The notes below the pieces were generated by a model. It was given only the letters and a program-made list of their open reading frames with translations, searched no databases and had not been told where the DNA came from. This document shows, in pieces, positions 1 through 8,022 of a stretch of 34,313 bases of DNA. Source of the DNA: RGIG1681 sp045650505 (GTDB taxonomy: Bacteria > Bacillota > Clostridia > Christensenellales > UBA1242); the NCBI GenBank assembly GCA_045650505.1, contig JAZRRE010000004.1, positions 1-34,313 on the forward strand, in the 5' to 3' direction. How positions within the stretch are numbered: the stretch's first letter is position 1; every line of letters begins with the position of its first letter. Both the position numbers and the translations under genes were made by a program.

Positions 1-28
1 GATTACTCTTTTTTTATTGGAGGTTATT

Positions 29-172
29 ATGAAATTTATTAATAGAAAAACTCATGCCCATTGGGGCAGATTTAAAGAAATTTATTATCAAAAAATTTAT
101 AAAAACAATTTAATTTTAAGGAGATTAGAAAAATGGAAAAAAATTATAAAATTTATAAGGGCAAGGCTGTGA
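29..172 (+). CDS. small basic ORF (47 aa) or 3' end of an upstream gene
   Basis: A 47-codon frame starts with ATG at 29 behind GGAGG at 19-23 (5-base spacing) and stops at TGA 170-172. It overlaps the radical SAM start at 133 by 40 bases in another frame. The product is strongly basic (about one third Lys/Arg) with several aromatic residues and no Cys. I recognise no family. The same frame is also open back to the window edge, so this could be the C-terminal end of a longer gene rather than a free small protein. The overlap suggests translational coupling to the radical SAM gene. A role as a RiPP-type substrate of that enzyme is only a possibility, because no leader or core pattern is visible. 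Confidence 0.4.
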   Translation: MKFINRKTHAHWGRFKEIYYQKIYKNNLILRRLEKWKKIIKFIRARL

Positions 173-1020
173 AAATTATGACTTGCTCAAATTGCAATAT
201 GGCTTGCAAACAATGTTATATTCCGTATAGTGGAAATTTTGGAAGTGAAGAACTTTTAGAAGTTGTAAAAAATTTAAAAAGCAATTACGAAATTTATTTA
301 AATGGAACAGAACCATTATTAAATGATTATTTAGAAAGTTTCAAAATTGCTGGTGAAAAAATTGTTTTGACAAACGGATTAGTATTTCAAGATAATTTAG
401 AATTAGTTGATGATATTAAAAGAGCCGGAATAAAAAGAATTTGTATGTCTTATCAGTTCGATATTCAACAAGATATAAATTCTGTTGGATTGAACTTTTT
501 AGATGAGTTGTTTCCTAAAATCAGGGCAAAAGGCATAGATGTTGAACTTATGTGTACAATAACTTCGAAAAACTATGACAAGATTGATTTGATTTGCAAA
601 AAAGCACTTGAACTTCAGGCTAATTATGTTTATTTTATTGAGTTTATGTATCAAGGGAATGCTGCAACAAAACTAGATAAAAGTTTAATGCTTAACAGTG
701 CGATAAGAGAGAAATTTTTTGAGATGTTAAACATAGTTAGAAATAAATATAAAAAAGATGATTTATATGTTTATAGAAGTGGAAATTTTGGCAAAGATTT
801 ATACACACAAAAACAAGTTGGTTGTGCTGCTGGCAGAGATATTGTTACAATGACACCAGATTATAGAATATATCCTTGCAACTTGCTTATTGATGATAAA
901 TATTGTTTAGGTTTTTACAAAAATGGTGAAATTTATATTGATGAGCGTAAACAAGAAAAAATATGGAAAGAGTTTGAAGGTTGTTTATGGGCTGAAATTT
1001 CAAATGAAAAACAATTATAA
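133..1020 (+). CDS. radical SAM protein with partial SPASM-like C-terminus
   Basis: A 295-residue radical SAM enzyme. The [4Fe-4S]/SAM site is the CX3CX2C motif at C21, C25 and C28, followed by Tyr29. A glycine-containing segment NGTEPLL (about 57-63) sits where the family's GGEP-like SAM-contact motif is expected. The C-terminal third holds GCAAGR followed about 20 residues later by YPC, the start of a SPASM-type auxiliary-cluster motif, with one further Cys near the end. Too few cysteines are visible for two full auxiliary clusters. Known SPASM enzymes modify peptides or proteins (anSME, PqqE, sactionine synthases). Start at 133 is supported by AAGGAG at 118-123. The next gene has its own promoter, so this one belongs with whatever lies upstream of the window. 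The substrate is unknown. Confidence 0.85.
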   Translation: MEKNYKIYKGKAVKIMTCSNCNMACKQCYIPYSGNFGSEELLEVVKNLKSNYEIYLNGTEPLLNDYLESFKIAGEKIVLTNGLVFQDNLELVDDIKRAGIKRICMSYQFDIQQDINSVGLNFLDELFPKIRAKGIDVELMCTITSKNYDKIDLICKKALELQANYVYFIEFMYQGNAATKLDKSLMLNSAIREKFFEMLNIVRNKYKKDDLYVYRSGNFGKDLYTQKQVGCAAGRDIVTMTPDYRIYPCNLLIDDKYCLGFYKNGEIYIDERKQEKIWKEFEGCLWAEISNEKQL

Positions 1021-1039
1021 ATTTATGGCGTATAAAATA

Positions 1040-1067
1040 TTGACAAATTTTAGATAAGGTTTATAAT
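1040..1067 (+). promoter_or_regulatory. sigma-A promoter of the ileS T-box transcript
   Basis: TTGACA at 1040-1045 and TATAAT at 1062-1067 are separated by 16 bases; both hexamers match consensus. The expected transcription start is near 1074. A perfect 9-bp inverted repeat (arms 1070-1078 and 1080-1088, centre 1079) spans that start and could be a short 5' hairpin or an operator. Confidence 0.85.
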
Positions 1068-1073
1068 GTATTT

Positions 1074-1330
1074 ATATTGAATATAAATGCGTTTGAGATT
1101 AGACACGCTGGTTAAGTAATATCTTTTAGAGAGTTTGCGGTTGGTGAAAGCAAATAAGTAAAGTTAACTTCAGTATCACTAGTCGAGCAGAAGCGATGAA
1201 TTATAGTAGTTGCTTACGGGGACTGACCGTTAAAAAGGTGGTGTGTGTTGGCACATTCTAAAATATAAGTGGTGACTTAAGCTCCAAGGCAAAGTTCTTA
1301 TATTTTGCTTTGGGGCTTTTTCTTTTTTAG
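1074..1330 (+). ncRNA. T-box leader, isoleucine-specific, upstream of ileS
   Basis: The untranslated region before ileS has T-box architecture. AGAGAG is at about 1128-1133, followed by the Stem I distal-loop signature GGTTGGTGAAAGC (1139-1151). ATC (1175-1177), flanked as a specifier loop, is an Ile codon. TGGT (1239-1242) would pair with the NCCA end of uncharged tRNA-Ile (discriminator A). An intrinsic terminator follows at 1281-1328. Uncharged tRNA-Ile should stabilise the antiterminator and allow ileS transcription. The bases after TGGT are GTGTG rather than the usual ACCGCG, so the antiterminator is divergent. The 5' boundary is inferred from the promoter. Confidence 0.9.
1281..1328 (+). 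terminator. T-box-controlled intrinsic terminator
   Basis: A 13-bp stem with two G-U pairs (1281-1293 with 1304-1316) is followed by TTTTTCTTTTTT. It lies inside the ileS leader, ending about 50 bases before the start codon, where a T-box attenuator is expected. Confidence 0.88.
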
Positions 1331-1381
1331 AAAAAAGTTAGTCTTTTATATTCAAGAGTAAATATTCAAGGAGAATGAAAA

Positions 1382-4300
1382 ATGTATAAAAAAGTTGATA
1401 CGAAACTTGATTTTTCAGGCAGAGAACCTGAAGTTGTTAAATTTTGGAAAGACAACGACTTAATCAAAAAAATGATTGAAAAGAACAAGGGTGGAGAGTC
1501 TTATACTTTCTATGAAGGTCCACCAACAGCAAACGGAAAACCACACATTGGTCACGTGCTAACTAGAACAATCAAAGATATATTTTTGCGTTATCAAACA
1601 ATGAAAGGTAAAAATATTTTGAGAAAGGCTGGTTGGGATACTCATGGTCTTCCGGTTGAACTTGAAGTTGAAAAAATTATTGGTTCAACAGGAAAGCAAG
1701 ATATTGAAAAATATGGTATTGAACCATTTATCAATCATTGTCGTGAATCTGTTTGGAAATATAAAGATATGTGGGAACAATTCTCTGACCGTATGGGTTA
1801 CACAGTTGATACCACTGACGCTTATGTTACATACACAAATGACTATATTGAATCAGAGTGGTGGAGTCTTGCTGAAATGCACAAAAAGGGTTTAGTTTAT
1901 AAAGGTTACAGAATTGTGCCTTATTGCCCAAGATGTGCAACATCACTTTCTTCTCACGAAGTTGCTCAAGGTTATCAAGATGTTAAAGACAGAACTGTGT
2001 TTGTTAAATTCAAAGCACTTGATGAAGAAAACACATATTACCTCGCTTGGACAACAACACCTTGGACACTTCCATCGAACGTTGCTCTTTGTATGAATGC
2101 TAATGAAGATTATACAAAAATCAAAGTTGGCGATGAATATTACATTATGGCTGACGCGCTTATTGAAACACTTTTCAAGGCTGAAGAGTATGAAAAGGTT
2201 GAAACAAAGAAGGGTAGTGCTTATGAAAAGAGATTCTATGAACCACTTTTCGATTTTGTTAAAGACAAACACGAAGGCAAAGCATGGTTTGTTACAAACA
2301 ATGACTATGTAACACTTACAGATGGTACAGGTATTGTTCACATTGCTCCTGCATTTGGTGAAGATGATAGCAAAGTTGGAAAAGAGTATGACCTTCCATT
2401 TGTTCAACTTGTTAAAGATGACGGAACACTTCCAGAAGAAACTCGTGAATTTGCTGGAATGTTCGTTAAAGATGCTGATGCACACATCATTAAGAACTTG
2501 AAAGAAACAGGCAAACTTTTAAAAGAAATGCCTCACGTTCACTCTTATCCATTCTGTTGGAGATGTAAAACTCCACTTATCTATTATGCAAGAAGCAGTT
2601 GGTTTGTTAAAACTACAGCCCTTAAAGATGAACTTATCAAAAATAATGCTAGTGTTGATTGGCGTCCTGCATCTATTGGTGAGGGAAGAATGGGTGGTTT
2701 CTTAAAATCACTTATTGATTGGGATATCGCTCGTAATAGATATTGGGGAACTCCACTTCCATTCTGGGTTTGTGAAGATGGTCACATTCATGTTGTTGGA
2801 AGTGCTGCTGAACTTAAAAAACTTGGTGGACTTGACGCAAATGCTGAACTTGATTTGCACAAGCCTCATGTTGACAACATTACATTTGCTTGCCCTGAAT
2901 GTGGAAAGAAAATGACCAGAACTCCTGAAGTTCTTGACTGTTGGTATGATAGTGGAAGTATGCCATTTGCACAACTTCACTATCCATTTGAAAATAAAGA
3001 ATTATTTGAAAAAACATTTCCAGCAGAGTTTATTAGTGAAGGTATGGACCAAACTCGTGGTTGGTTTTATTCACTTCTTGCTGTTAACACTTTGGTGTTT
3101 GGAAAAGCTCCATTTAAGAGATGTCTTCCACTTGGTCTTGTTAATGACAAGAATGGAAAGAAGATGAGTAAGAGTCTTGGAAATGTTGTTACTCCTTGGG
3201 AAGTGTTTGACACTGCAGGCTCTGATGCTGCTAGATGGTATTTCTATATCTCTAACGCACCTTGGATTTCAACAAACTTCAACAAAGAAACCCTTGAAGA
3301 TTTTGAAAGAAAGTTTATGGGAACTCTTTGGAACACTTATGCATTCTATGTGCTTTATGCTGAAATTGATAAATTTGATGGTAGCAAACACAACATTAAA
3401 GACTGCAAACTTTCAATGATGGATAAGTGGATTGTTTCAGAATTTAACAAACTTGCAAAACAAGTTGACAGTTATCTTGGCGATTATGTTACAACTGAAC
3501 CTGCAAGACTTATCAATACATTTGTTGATAGTCTTTCAAACTGGTATGTAAGAAGAAGTCGTGAAAGATTCTGGGTTCATGAAGAAACAGAAGATAAAAT
3601 TGCTGCTTTTGCAACACTTTATTATTGTCTTGTTGGTCTTTCAAAACTTGCTGCACCATTTGTGCCAGCAATCACAGAACAAATCTATCAAAACATTGTT
3701 AGAAGTGTTGATAAAAACGCTCCAATTTCAGTTCATCTTTGTGATTATCCTGTTGCTGATGAAAGTTTGATTGACGAAACTCTTAATGAGGGTATGGAAA
3801 CTGTTCTTGCAATTTCTAACCTTGGACATAGTGCAAGAAATCAATCTGGAATTAAAAACAGACAACCACTTTCAAAAATTATTGTTGCAACAGCTGAAAA
3901 AATGGAACTTTCTAAAGAACTTGTTGACCTTGTTGCTGATGAACTTAACATTCAAACCGTTGAGTTTAGACACGATGCAAAAGAGTATTTAAACTATGAA
4001 CTTAAGCCACAACTTAAAGTTCTTGGACCAAAATATGGTTCAAAACTTGGTGTTATTAGAAATTATCTTTCATCTTGTGATGCGGTTCAAGTTGTTGATA
4101 CTGTTAATGCTGGAAAAACTGTTAAGTTTGATGCTGATGGAACAGAAATTGAACTTTCAAAAGAAGACCTTTTGATTTCTCCAATTTCAAAAGAAGGTTT
4201 CACTTCTGAAAGTGATGGAACATTCACAGTTGTGCTTTCAACTGAAATCACACCTGAACTTGCAGAAATTGGTCTCATTCGTGAATTTGTTTCAAAAGTT

Positions 4301-4513
4301 CAACAAACAAGAAAAGATTCTGGTTTTGAAGTTGTTGACCACATTGAAATTTCTTATGTGGCGGATGCTGAAACTGCCGCAACATTTGAAAAATATGCAA
4401 AAGATATTATGGCTGACACACTTGCAGATAAGATGCACGCAGTTGAAGTTCAAGATATGACTGAAGTTGATGTTAACGGAAAAACTGTTAAACTTGCACT
4501 TAAAAAAGTTTAA
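1382..4513 (+). CDS. ileS: isoleucyl-tRNA synthetase (IleRS2-type)
   Basis: A cytoplasmic class I synthetase charging tRNA-Ile. The 1043-residue protein has HIGH at 55-58 within PPTANGKPHIGH, the CP1 editing domain after it, and KMSKS at 594-598, then the anticodon-binding and C-terminal domains. The PPTANGKP lead into HIGH and the length resemble the eukaryote-like IleRS2 group rather than the roughly 920-residue IleRS1 group. IleRS2 enzymes are known to bind mupirocin poorly; hyper-resistant members have a rearranged HIGH, which is not seen here. AAGGAG at 1370-1375 sets the start. Expression is controlled by the T-box just upstream, and a hairpin terminator follows the stop, making ileS a single-gene transcript. 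Confidence 0.97.
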   Translation: MYKKVDTKLDFSGREPEVVKFWKDNDLIKKMIEKNKGGESYTFYEGPPTANGKPHIGHVLTRTIKDIFLRYQTMKGKNILRKAGWDTHGLPVELEVEKIIGSTGKQDIEKYGIEPFINHCRESVWKYKDMWEQFSDRMGYTVDTTDAYVTYTNDYIESEWWSLAEMHKKGLVYKGYRIVPYCPRCATSLSSHEVAQGYQDVKDRTVFVKFKALDEENTYYLAWTTTPWTLPSNVALCMNANEDYTKIKVGDEYYIMADALIETLFKAEEYEKVETKKGSAYEKRFYEPLFDFVKDKHEGKAWFVTNNDYVTLTDGTGIVHIAPAFGEDDSKVGKEYDLPFVQLVKDDGTLPEETREFAGMFVKDADAHIIKNLKETGKLLKEMPHVHSYPFCWRCKTPLIYYARSSWFVKTTALKDELIKNNASVDWRPASIGEGRMGGFLKSLIDWDIARNRYWGTPLPFWVCEDGHIHVVGSAAELKKLGGLDANAELDLHKPHVDNITFACPECGKKMTRTPEVLDCWYDSGSMPFAQLHYPFENKELFEKTFPAEFISEGMDQTRGWFYSLLAVNTLVFGKAPFKRCLPLGLVNDKNGKKMSKSLGNVVTPWEVFDTAGSDAARWYFYISNAPWISTNFNKETLEDFERKFMGTLWNTYAFYVLYAEIDKFDGSKHNIKDCKLSMMDKWIVSEFNKLAKQVDSYLGDYVTTEPARLINTFVDSLSNWYVRRSRERFWVHEETEDKIAAFATLYYCLVGLSKLAAPFVPAITEQIYQNIVRSVDKNAPISVHLCDYPVADESLIDETLNEGMETVLAISNLGHSARNQSGIKNRQPLSKIIVATAEKMELSKELVDLVADELNIQTVEFRHDAKEYLNYELKPQLKVLGPKYGSKLGVIRNYLSSCDAVQVVDTVNAGKTVKFDADGTEIELSKEDLLISPISKEGFTSESDGTFTVVLSTEITPELAEIGLIREFVSKVQQTRKDSGFEVVDHIEISYVADAETAATFEKYAKDIMADTLADKMHAVEVQDMTEVDVNGKTVKLALKKV

Positions 4514-4524
4514 TAAATAAAAAT

Positions 4525-4557
4525 AAAAGTCACTTTTATGGTGGCTTTTATTTTTTG
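4525..4557 (+). terminator. intrinsic terminator of ileS
   Basis: A 9-bp stem (4525-4533 with 4541-4549, one G-U pair) is followed by TATTTTTTG, immediately after the ileS stop. Confidence 0.8.
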
Positions 4558-4572
4558 TTTGAAAATGATTTA

Positions 4573-4581
4573 TGATATAAT
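4573..4581 (+). promoter_or_regulatory. extended -10 promoter of the cyclodeaminase-family gene
   Basis: TGATATAAT (TG at 4573-4574, TATAAT at 4576-4581) is an extended -10 element. No good -35 is seen at 16-18 bases. The start is predicted near 4588, only a few bases before the ribosome site GGAGG (4591-4595). Confidence 0.65.
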
Positions 4582-4600
4582 AAATCTATTGGAGGCAATT

Positions 4601-5557
4601 ATGATTTTTATATCAAGAAATGATTTAGATAAACTTATTAATTTTAAAGAAGTACTTGAAAAAACAAAAAAAGCATATATGCTTTTTTCAAAAGGCAAAA
4701 CGATAACACCTCCTTTTACCGTGTTTACAATTCCTGAAAGCAAGGGAAGTGTACATTTTAAATGTGGTTACATTAAAGGTGATTCTTATTTCACAATGAA
4801 ATATTCAGGTGCGTTTTATGGAAATGAAAAACTTGGGCTTTCAAACTTTTTGGGACTATTTGTTGTGTTTAATGCTAAAACGGGAGAAGTTGCTGCAATT
4901 ATTGATGATAAAGGTTATTTAACAGATTATCGAACTGCAGTTGCTGGTGCTATTGCAACATCTTCAATGGCAAATAAAAACAGCAAAATTGTTGCTGTGA
5001 TTGGAACAGGTGTTCAAGCTAGAATGCAGATTGATGCACTTATGAATATTATGAATATTGAAATTCTTAAAGTTTGGGGCAGAAATGATAAAAACGTAAA
5101 ACAATATATAAAAGAAATGAAATTAAAGCACCCAAATTTAAAGATAATAGATTGTAAAACAGCAAAAGATGCTGTTGTTGATTCAGATATTGTTTATACG
5201 GTTACTTATAGCAGTGAGCCAATTGTAAAGGCTGAATGGCTTAAAAAAGGTGCACATATAACCGCAGTTGGTGCCTGTGAACCAAATATGCAAGAATTAG
5301 ATGAAAAAATCTTCTTGCTTGCAAACACAATTTGTGTTGATAGCAAAGAAGCTTGTTTGAGTAATGGTGAACTTCATCACGCAATAGATAAAAATTGTGT
5401 TGATTTAGATAAAGTTTTAGAACTTGGAGAATTTTTAGAAAAACCAAAATCAAGAAAAGAAACAGATATAACTGTTTGTGATTTAGTTGGGGTTGGGTTC
5501 CAAGATTCAGCAATTGCTAATGTTCTTATGAAAGAATATAAAAAATTAAAGAAATAA
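4601..5557 (+). CDS. ornithine cyclodeaminase/mu-crystallin family NAD(P) protein
   Basis: A 318-residue protein of the OCD/mu-crystallin family, whose members include ornithine cyclodeaminase, alanine dehydrogenase and cyclic-imine reductases. Visible landmarks are MKYSGAF near residue 65 (family substrate-binding Lys), TDYRTAVAGA (family Arg) and the Rossmann loop VIGTGVQARMQ. The position usually held by the catalytic Asp (D228 in Pseudomonas OCD) is Cys226 within VGACEP, so cyclodeaminase activity is doubtful and a reductase or dehydrogenase is more likely. A longer frame begins at 4538, but GGAGG at 4591-4595 and the promoter at 4573-4581 support the start at 4601. It stands alone; no terminator is evident downstream. 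The exact substrate cannot be assigned. Confidence 0.85.
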   Translation: MIFISRNDLDKLINFKEVLEKTKKAYMLFSKGKTITPPFTVFTIPESKGSVHFKCGYIKGDSYFTMKYSGAFYGNEKLGLSNFLGLFVVFNAKTGEVAAIIDDKGYLTDYRTAVAGAIATSSMANKNSKIVAVIGTGVQARMQIDALMNIMNIEILKVWGRNDKNVKQYIKEMKLKHPNLKIIDCKTAKDAVVDSDIVYTVTYSSEPIVKAEWLKKGAHITAVGACEPNMQELDEKIFLLANTICVDSKEACLSNGELHHAIDKNCVDLDKVLELGEFLEKPKSRKETDITVCDLVGVGFQDSAIANVLMKEYKKLKK

Positions 5558-5559
5558 AA

Positions 5560-5661
5560 TTAGTCGATTGTTTCTGGGGCACAGAAGATATATGCATCTT
5601 CTGAAAAGGTTTCAAGTGTGTCAAATAGGGAATCTTTTTGAGGATAACTGGAAAATTTCAT
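5560..5661 (-). CDS. candidate 33-aa small protein
   Basis: On the minus strand an ATG at 5661-5659 is preceded by AAAGGAG (about 9 bases upstream) and followed by 33 codons to TAA at 5562-5560. The peptide is acidic and contains one Cys; I recognise no family. It sits tail-to-tail with the cyclodeaminase-family gene. Upstream, the minus strand carries TTGTCA overlapping the -35 of the divergent rpmE promoter, with TATTAA 16 bases on. An internal perfect 8-bp inverted repeat (5582-5589 with 5596-5603) could also give RNA structure. The ribosome site is the best evidence; coding is otherwise unproven. Confidence 0.45.
   Translation of the reverse strand: MKFSSYPQKDSLFDTLETFSEDAYIFCAPETID
5582..5603. 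repeat. perfect 8-bp inverted repeat
   Basis: CAGAAGAT (5582-5589) and ATCTTCTG (5596-5603) flank a 6-base loop. No T-run follows on either strand, so it does not look like an intrinsic terminator. It lies within the candidate minus-strand small ORF and in the 3' region of the cyclodeaminase-family transcript. Confidence 0.5.
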
Positions 5662-5740
5662 AATAATTGCTCCTTTGTTATTTTTAGTTTGTGGGCATTT
5701 TTAAAAAAATATTCTTTATTTAATAAAAAAATAAAAATAC

Positions 5741-5769
5741 TTGACAATCAGGTAATTGTATTATATAAT
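5741..5769 (+). promoter_or_regulatory. consensus sigma-A promoter of rpmE
   Basis: TTGACA (5741-5746), a 17-base spacer and TATAAT (5764-5769): a perfect consensus match with optimal spacing, fitting a highly expressed ribosomal protein gene. Confidence 0.92.
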
Positions 5770-5804
5770 TTCAATGCTTATGTAATTTGAAGGAGAGTAT
5801 GAAA

Positions 5805-6014
5805 ATGAAAGAAACTATTCACCCAAACTATCACAAAGTTAAAGTAACTTGTGCTTGTGGAAATACTTTTGAAACTGGTTCAACAAAAGAAGGCGAAGTG
5901 CTTAAGGTTGACATTTGCAACAAATGCCACCCATTCTTCACCGGAACTCAAAAAATTGTTGACGCTGGTGGTAGAGTTGAAAGATTCAACAAAAGATACG
6001 GCATTAAGAAATAG
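5805..6014 (+). CDS. rpmE: 50S ribosomal protein L31, zinc-binding form
   Basis: A 69-residue protein starting MKETIHPNYHKV, the typical L31 N-terminus. Cys16, Cys18, Cys38 and Cys41 (CAC and CNKC) form the zinc-binding ligand set of the C+ type, so the organism may also hold a zinc-free paralogue elsewhere. L31 sits on the large subunit and bridges to the small subunit. Two in-frame ATGs exist, at 5799 and 5805; AAGGAG at 5790-5795 is only 3 bases from the first but 9 from the second, so 5805 is chosen. A consensus promoter precedes it and a strong hairpin terminator follows. Confidence 0.96.
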   Translation: MKETIHPNYHKVKVTCACGNTFETGSTKEGEVLKVDICNKCHPFFTGTQKIVDAGGRVERFNKRYGIKK

Positions 6015-6026
6015 CTGTGATTGTTT

Positions 6027-6053
6027 AGTGCAGGGGGTTCTCTGCACTTTTTT
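6027..6053 (+). terminator. intrinsic terminator of rpmE
   Basis: A 7-bp stem AGTGCAG (6027-6033) / CTGCACT (6042-6048) is followed by a T-run. A weaker second hairpin lies just beyond (TGTGCA 6055-6060 with TGCACA 6081-6086), followed by eight T, so termination may be in tandem before prmC. Confidence 0.82.
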
Positions 6054-6104
6054 GTGTGCATAAATCGACTAGATTTTTGTGCACATTTTTTTTGGTAAAA
6101 GTTT

Positions 6105-6935
6105 ATGAAATGTTTAGAACTAAAAGAAAAATTGAAAACTTTGTTTGAAGCAAATGGAATTGACGATTTTGCAGATATTGATTGGATTATGGTTGAAGTG
6201 CTAGAAACGCAAAGAAGTATGCTTCCGTTTTATGGCGAAGTTTCAACTGAAAAAGAGAAACTTATTATGCAAGCTATAGACAAAAGGTTGAAACATATGC
6301 CAATAGCATATATTTTTGGAAAGACCAATTTTTATGGTTATGACCTTAAAGTTAATGAAAATGTGCTTATTCCAAGACTTGATACTGAAGTGCTTGTTGA
6401 AAAACTTGTCGAAGACATTAAAACGCAAAGCGGAAAAGTTTCGGTTTTAGATATTGGAACGGGTAGTGGTGCTATTATTATTGCAACAAAGAAAGAAACA
6501 GATGCAAATTGTTATGCAGTTGATATTAGTGAAAAGGCTCTTATGATTGCAAAAGAAAATGCAGAACTAAATAATGCTCAAATTGAGTTTGTTAAATCAG
6601 ATTTATTTGAGAATATTTCTAATTTAAAAGTTGATTTTATTGTATCAAATCCACCTTATATTGAAACTGAAGTTGTTAAAACATTGGAACCAGAAGTGGT
6701 GTCAAATGAACCAAATTTGGCGCTTGATGGTGGAGAAGATGGTTTAGACTTTTATCGAATAATTATAAAGAATGCAAAAAAACACTTAAATAAGAAAGGG
6801 TGCCTTTATTTTGAGATTGGGTATAATCAAGGTGAAAGTGTTTCGGCTCTTATGAAAGATGATTTTGAATATGTAGAAGTTATAAAAGACTATGGTGGCA
6901 ATGATAGAGTTGTCAAGGGGGTTTTAAAAGGATAG
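6105..6935 (+). CDS. prmC: release factor glutamine N5-methyltransferase PrmC (HemK)
   Basis: A SAM-dependent methyltransferase that modifies the Gln of the GGQ motif in release factors. The 276-residue protein has an N-terminal helical substrate-binding region (about 1-75), the SAM-binding loop VLDIGTGSGAI (around 115-125) and the catalytic NPPY at 182-185. Its likely substrate, prfA, starts 3 bases after its stop. The start at 6105 has no convincing Shine-Dalgarno sequence (only GGTAAAAG upstream) and I see no clear promoter after the rpmE terminators. Expression may therefore rely on readthrough or a weak TGGTAAAAG element at 6093-6101. Confidence 0.95.
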   Translation: MKCLELKEKLKTLFEANGIDDFADIDWIMVEVLETQRSMLPFYGEVSTEKEKLIMQAIDKRLKHMPIAYIFGKTNFYGYDLKVNENVLIPRLDTEVLVEKLVEDIKTQSGKVSVLDIGTGSGAIIIATKKETDANCYAVDISEKALMIAKENAELNNAQIEFVKSDLFENISNLKVDFIVSNPPYIETEVVKTLEPEVVSNEPNLALDGGEDGLDFYRIIIKNAKKHLNKKGCLYFEIGYNQGESVSALMKDDFEYVEVIKDYGGNDRVVKGVLKG

Positions 6936-6938
6936 ATT

Positions 6939-8012
6939 ATGATTGAAAAGTTAAAAAAGATTAAAGAAAAGTTTGAAGAACTCACAAAAGAACTTATTGA
7001 CCCTAATGTGCTTGCAGATATGTCTGTTTGGCAAAAAAAATCAAAAGAACAAGCAGACCTTGTTCCTATTGTTGAGAAGTATGATGAGTATGTTAAAGTT
7101 CAAAGTGATATGAGTGATGCGGAAGAACTTATGAAAACTGAAACAGATGCTGATATGCTTGCAATGCTTAACGATGAGTTTTATTCAGGAAAAGAAAAAC
7201 TTAAAGAAATTGAAGAAGAACTCAAAATTTTGCTCCTTCCTAAAGATGAAAATGATGAAGGAAACGTTATTGTTGAAATTAGAGCTGGTGTTGGCGGAGA
7301 TGAAGCGGGTATTTTTGCTGGCGACCTTTTTAGAATGTACACAATGTTTGCTGATAGGAATAGATTTAAAATTGAAATACTTGATGAAGAAAGTGCTGAA
7401 GGTGGAATCATTAAACAAGTTAACTTTATGGTAACAGGAAAGGGAGCTTATGCTAAATTTAAGTATGAAAGTGGCGTTCATAGAGTTCAAAGAGTTCCTG
7501 TAACTGAAAGTTCTGGTAGAATTCATACATCTGCTGCAACAGTTGCGGTTCTTCCTGAAGCAAAAGATGTTAAAATTGAAATTAATGAAAAAGATTTACA
7601 AATTGACTATTATAGAGCTGGTGGTGCAGGTGGACAACACGTAAACAAAACAGAATCAGCTATTCGTATCACACACATTCCAACAGGCATTATTGTTGCT
7701 TGTCAAGATGAAAGAAGCCAAGGAAAAAACAAAGAAAAGGCTATGAATTGGCTTAAGTCAAAACTTTATGATTTCTATCAATCACAAGAAGATTCAGAGT
7801 ATGCTGAAAGAAGAAAGTCACAAGTTGGAACAGGTGACAGAAGTGAAAAGATTAGAACTTATAACTATCCACAAAGCAGGGTTACTGACCACAGAATCAA
7901 TATGACAATTTATTCACTTGAAAACTTTATGAATGGTGATATTGGTGAAATGGTGAAGGCGCTCACCGTTGCTGACCAACAAGCAAAACTTGCTCAAATC
8001 GAAGAGAAATAA
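6939..8012 (+). CDS. prfA: peptide chain release factor 1
   Basis: A 357-residue class I release factor that reads UAA and UAG. The anticodon-like tripeptide is Pro187-Val188-Thr189, the RF1 form (RF2 would have SPF). The catalytic GGQ is at 231-233 within GAGGQHVNKTESA, which contacts the peptidyl-transferase centre and is the PrmC methylation target. The N-terminal region (1-100) is helical and charged as usual. An AAAGGA sequence lies about 7 bases before the ATG, inside the 3' end of prmC, suggesting coupling. A hairpin terminator follows. Confidence 0.97.
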   Translation: MIEKLKKIKEKFEELTKELIDPNVLADMSVWQKKSKEQADLVPIVEKYDEYVKVQSDMSDAEELMKTETDADMLAMLNDEFYSGKEKLKEIEEELKILLLPKDENDEGNVIVEIRAGVGGDEAGIFAGDLFRMYTMFADRNRFKIEILDEESAEGGIIKQVNFMVTGKGAYAKFKYESGVHRVQRVPVTESSGRIHTSAATVAVLPEAKDVKIEINEKDLQIDYYRAGGAGGQHVNKTESAIRITHIPTGIIVACQDERSQGKNKEKAMNWLKSKLYDFYQSQEDSEYAERRKSQVGTGDRSEKIRTYNYPQSRVTDHRINMTIYSLENFMNGDIGEMVKALTVADQQAKLAQIEEK

Positions 8013-8022
8013 TTTTAAAATT

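Noticed and set aside
1943..2485. A 180-codon minus-strand open frame inside ileS
   Set aside because: It is antisense to a certain synthetase gene; its Cys/Phe/Ile-rich product reflects reverse-strand codon bias.
4538..4600. Longer N-terminus for the cyclodeaminase-family protein
   Set aside because: It would begin inside the ileS terminator and upstream of the gene's own promoter; the ribosome site is at 4591-4595.
5787..5804. Upstream starts (TTG 5787, ATG 5799) for L31
   Set aside because: The first lies before the ribosome site and the second is too close to it; MKETIHP is the family's normal N-terminus.
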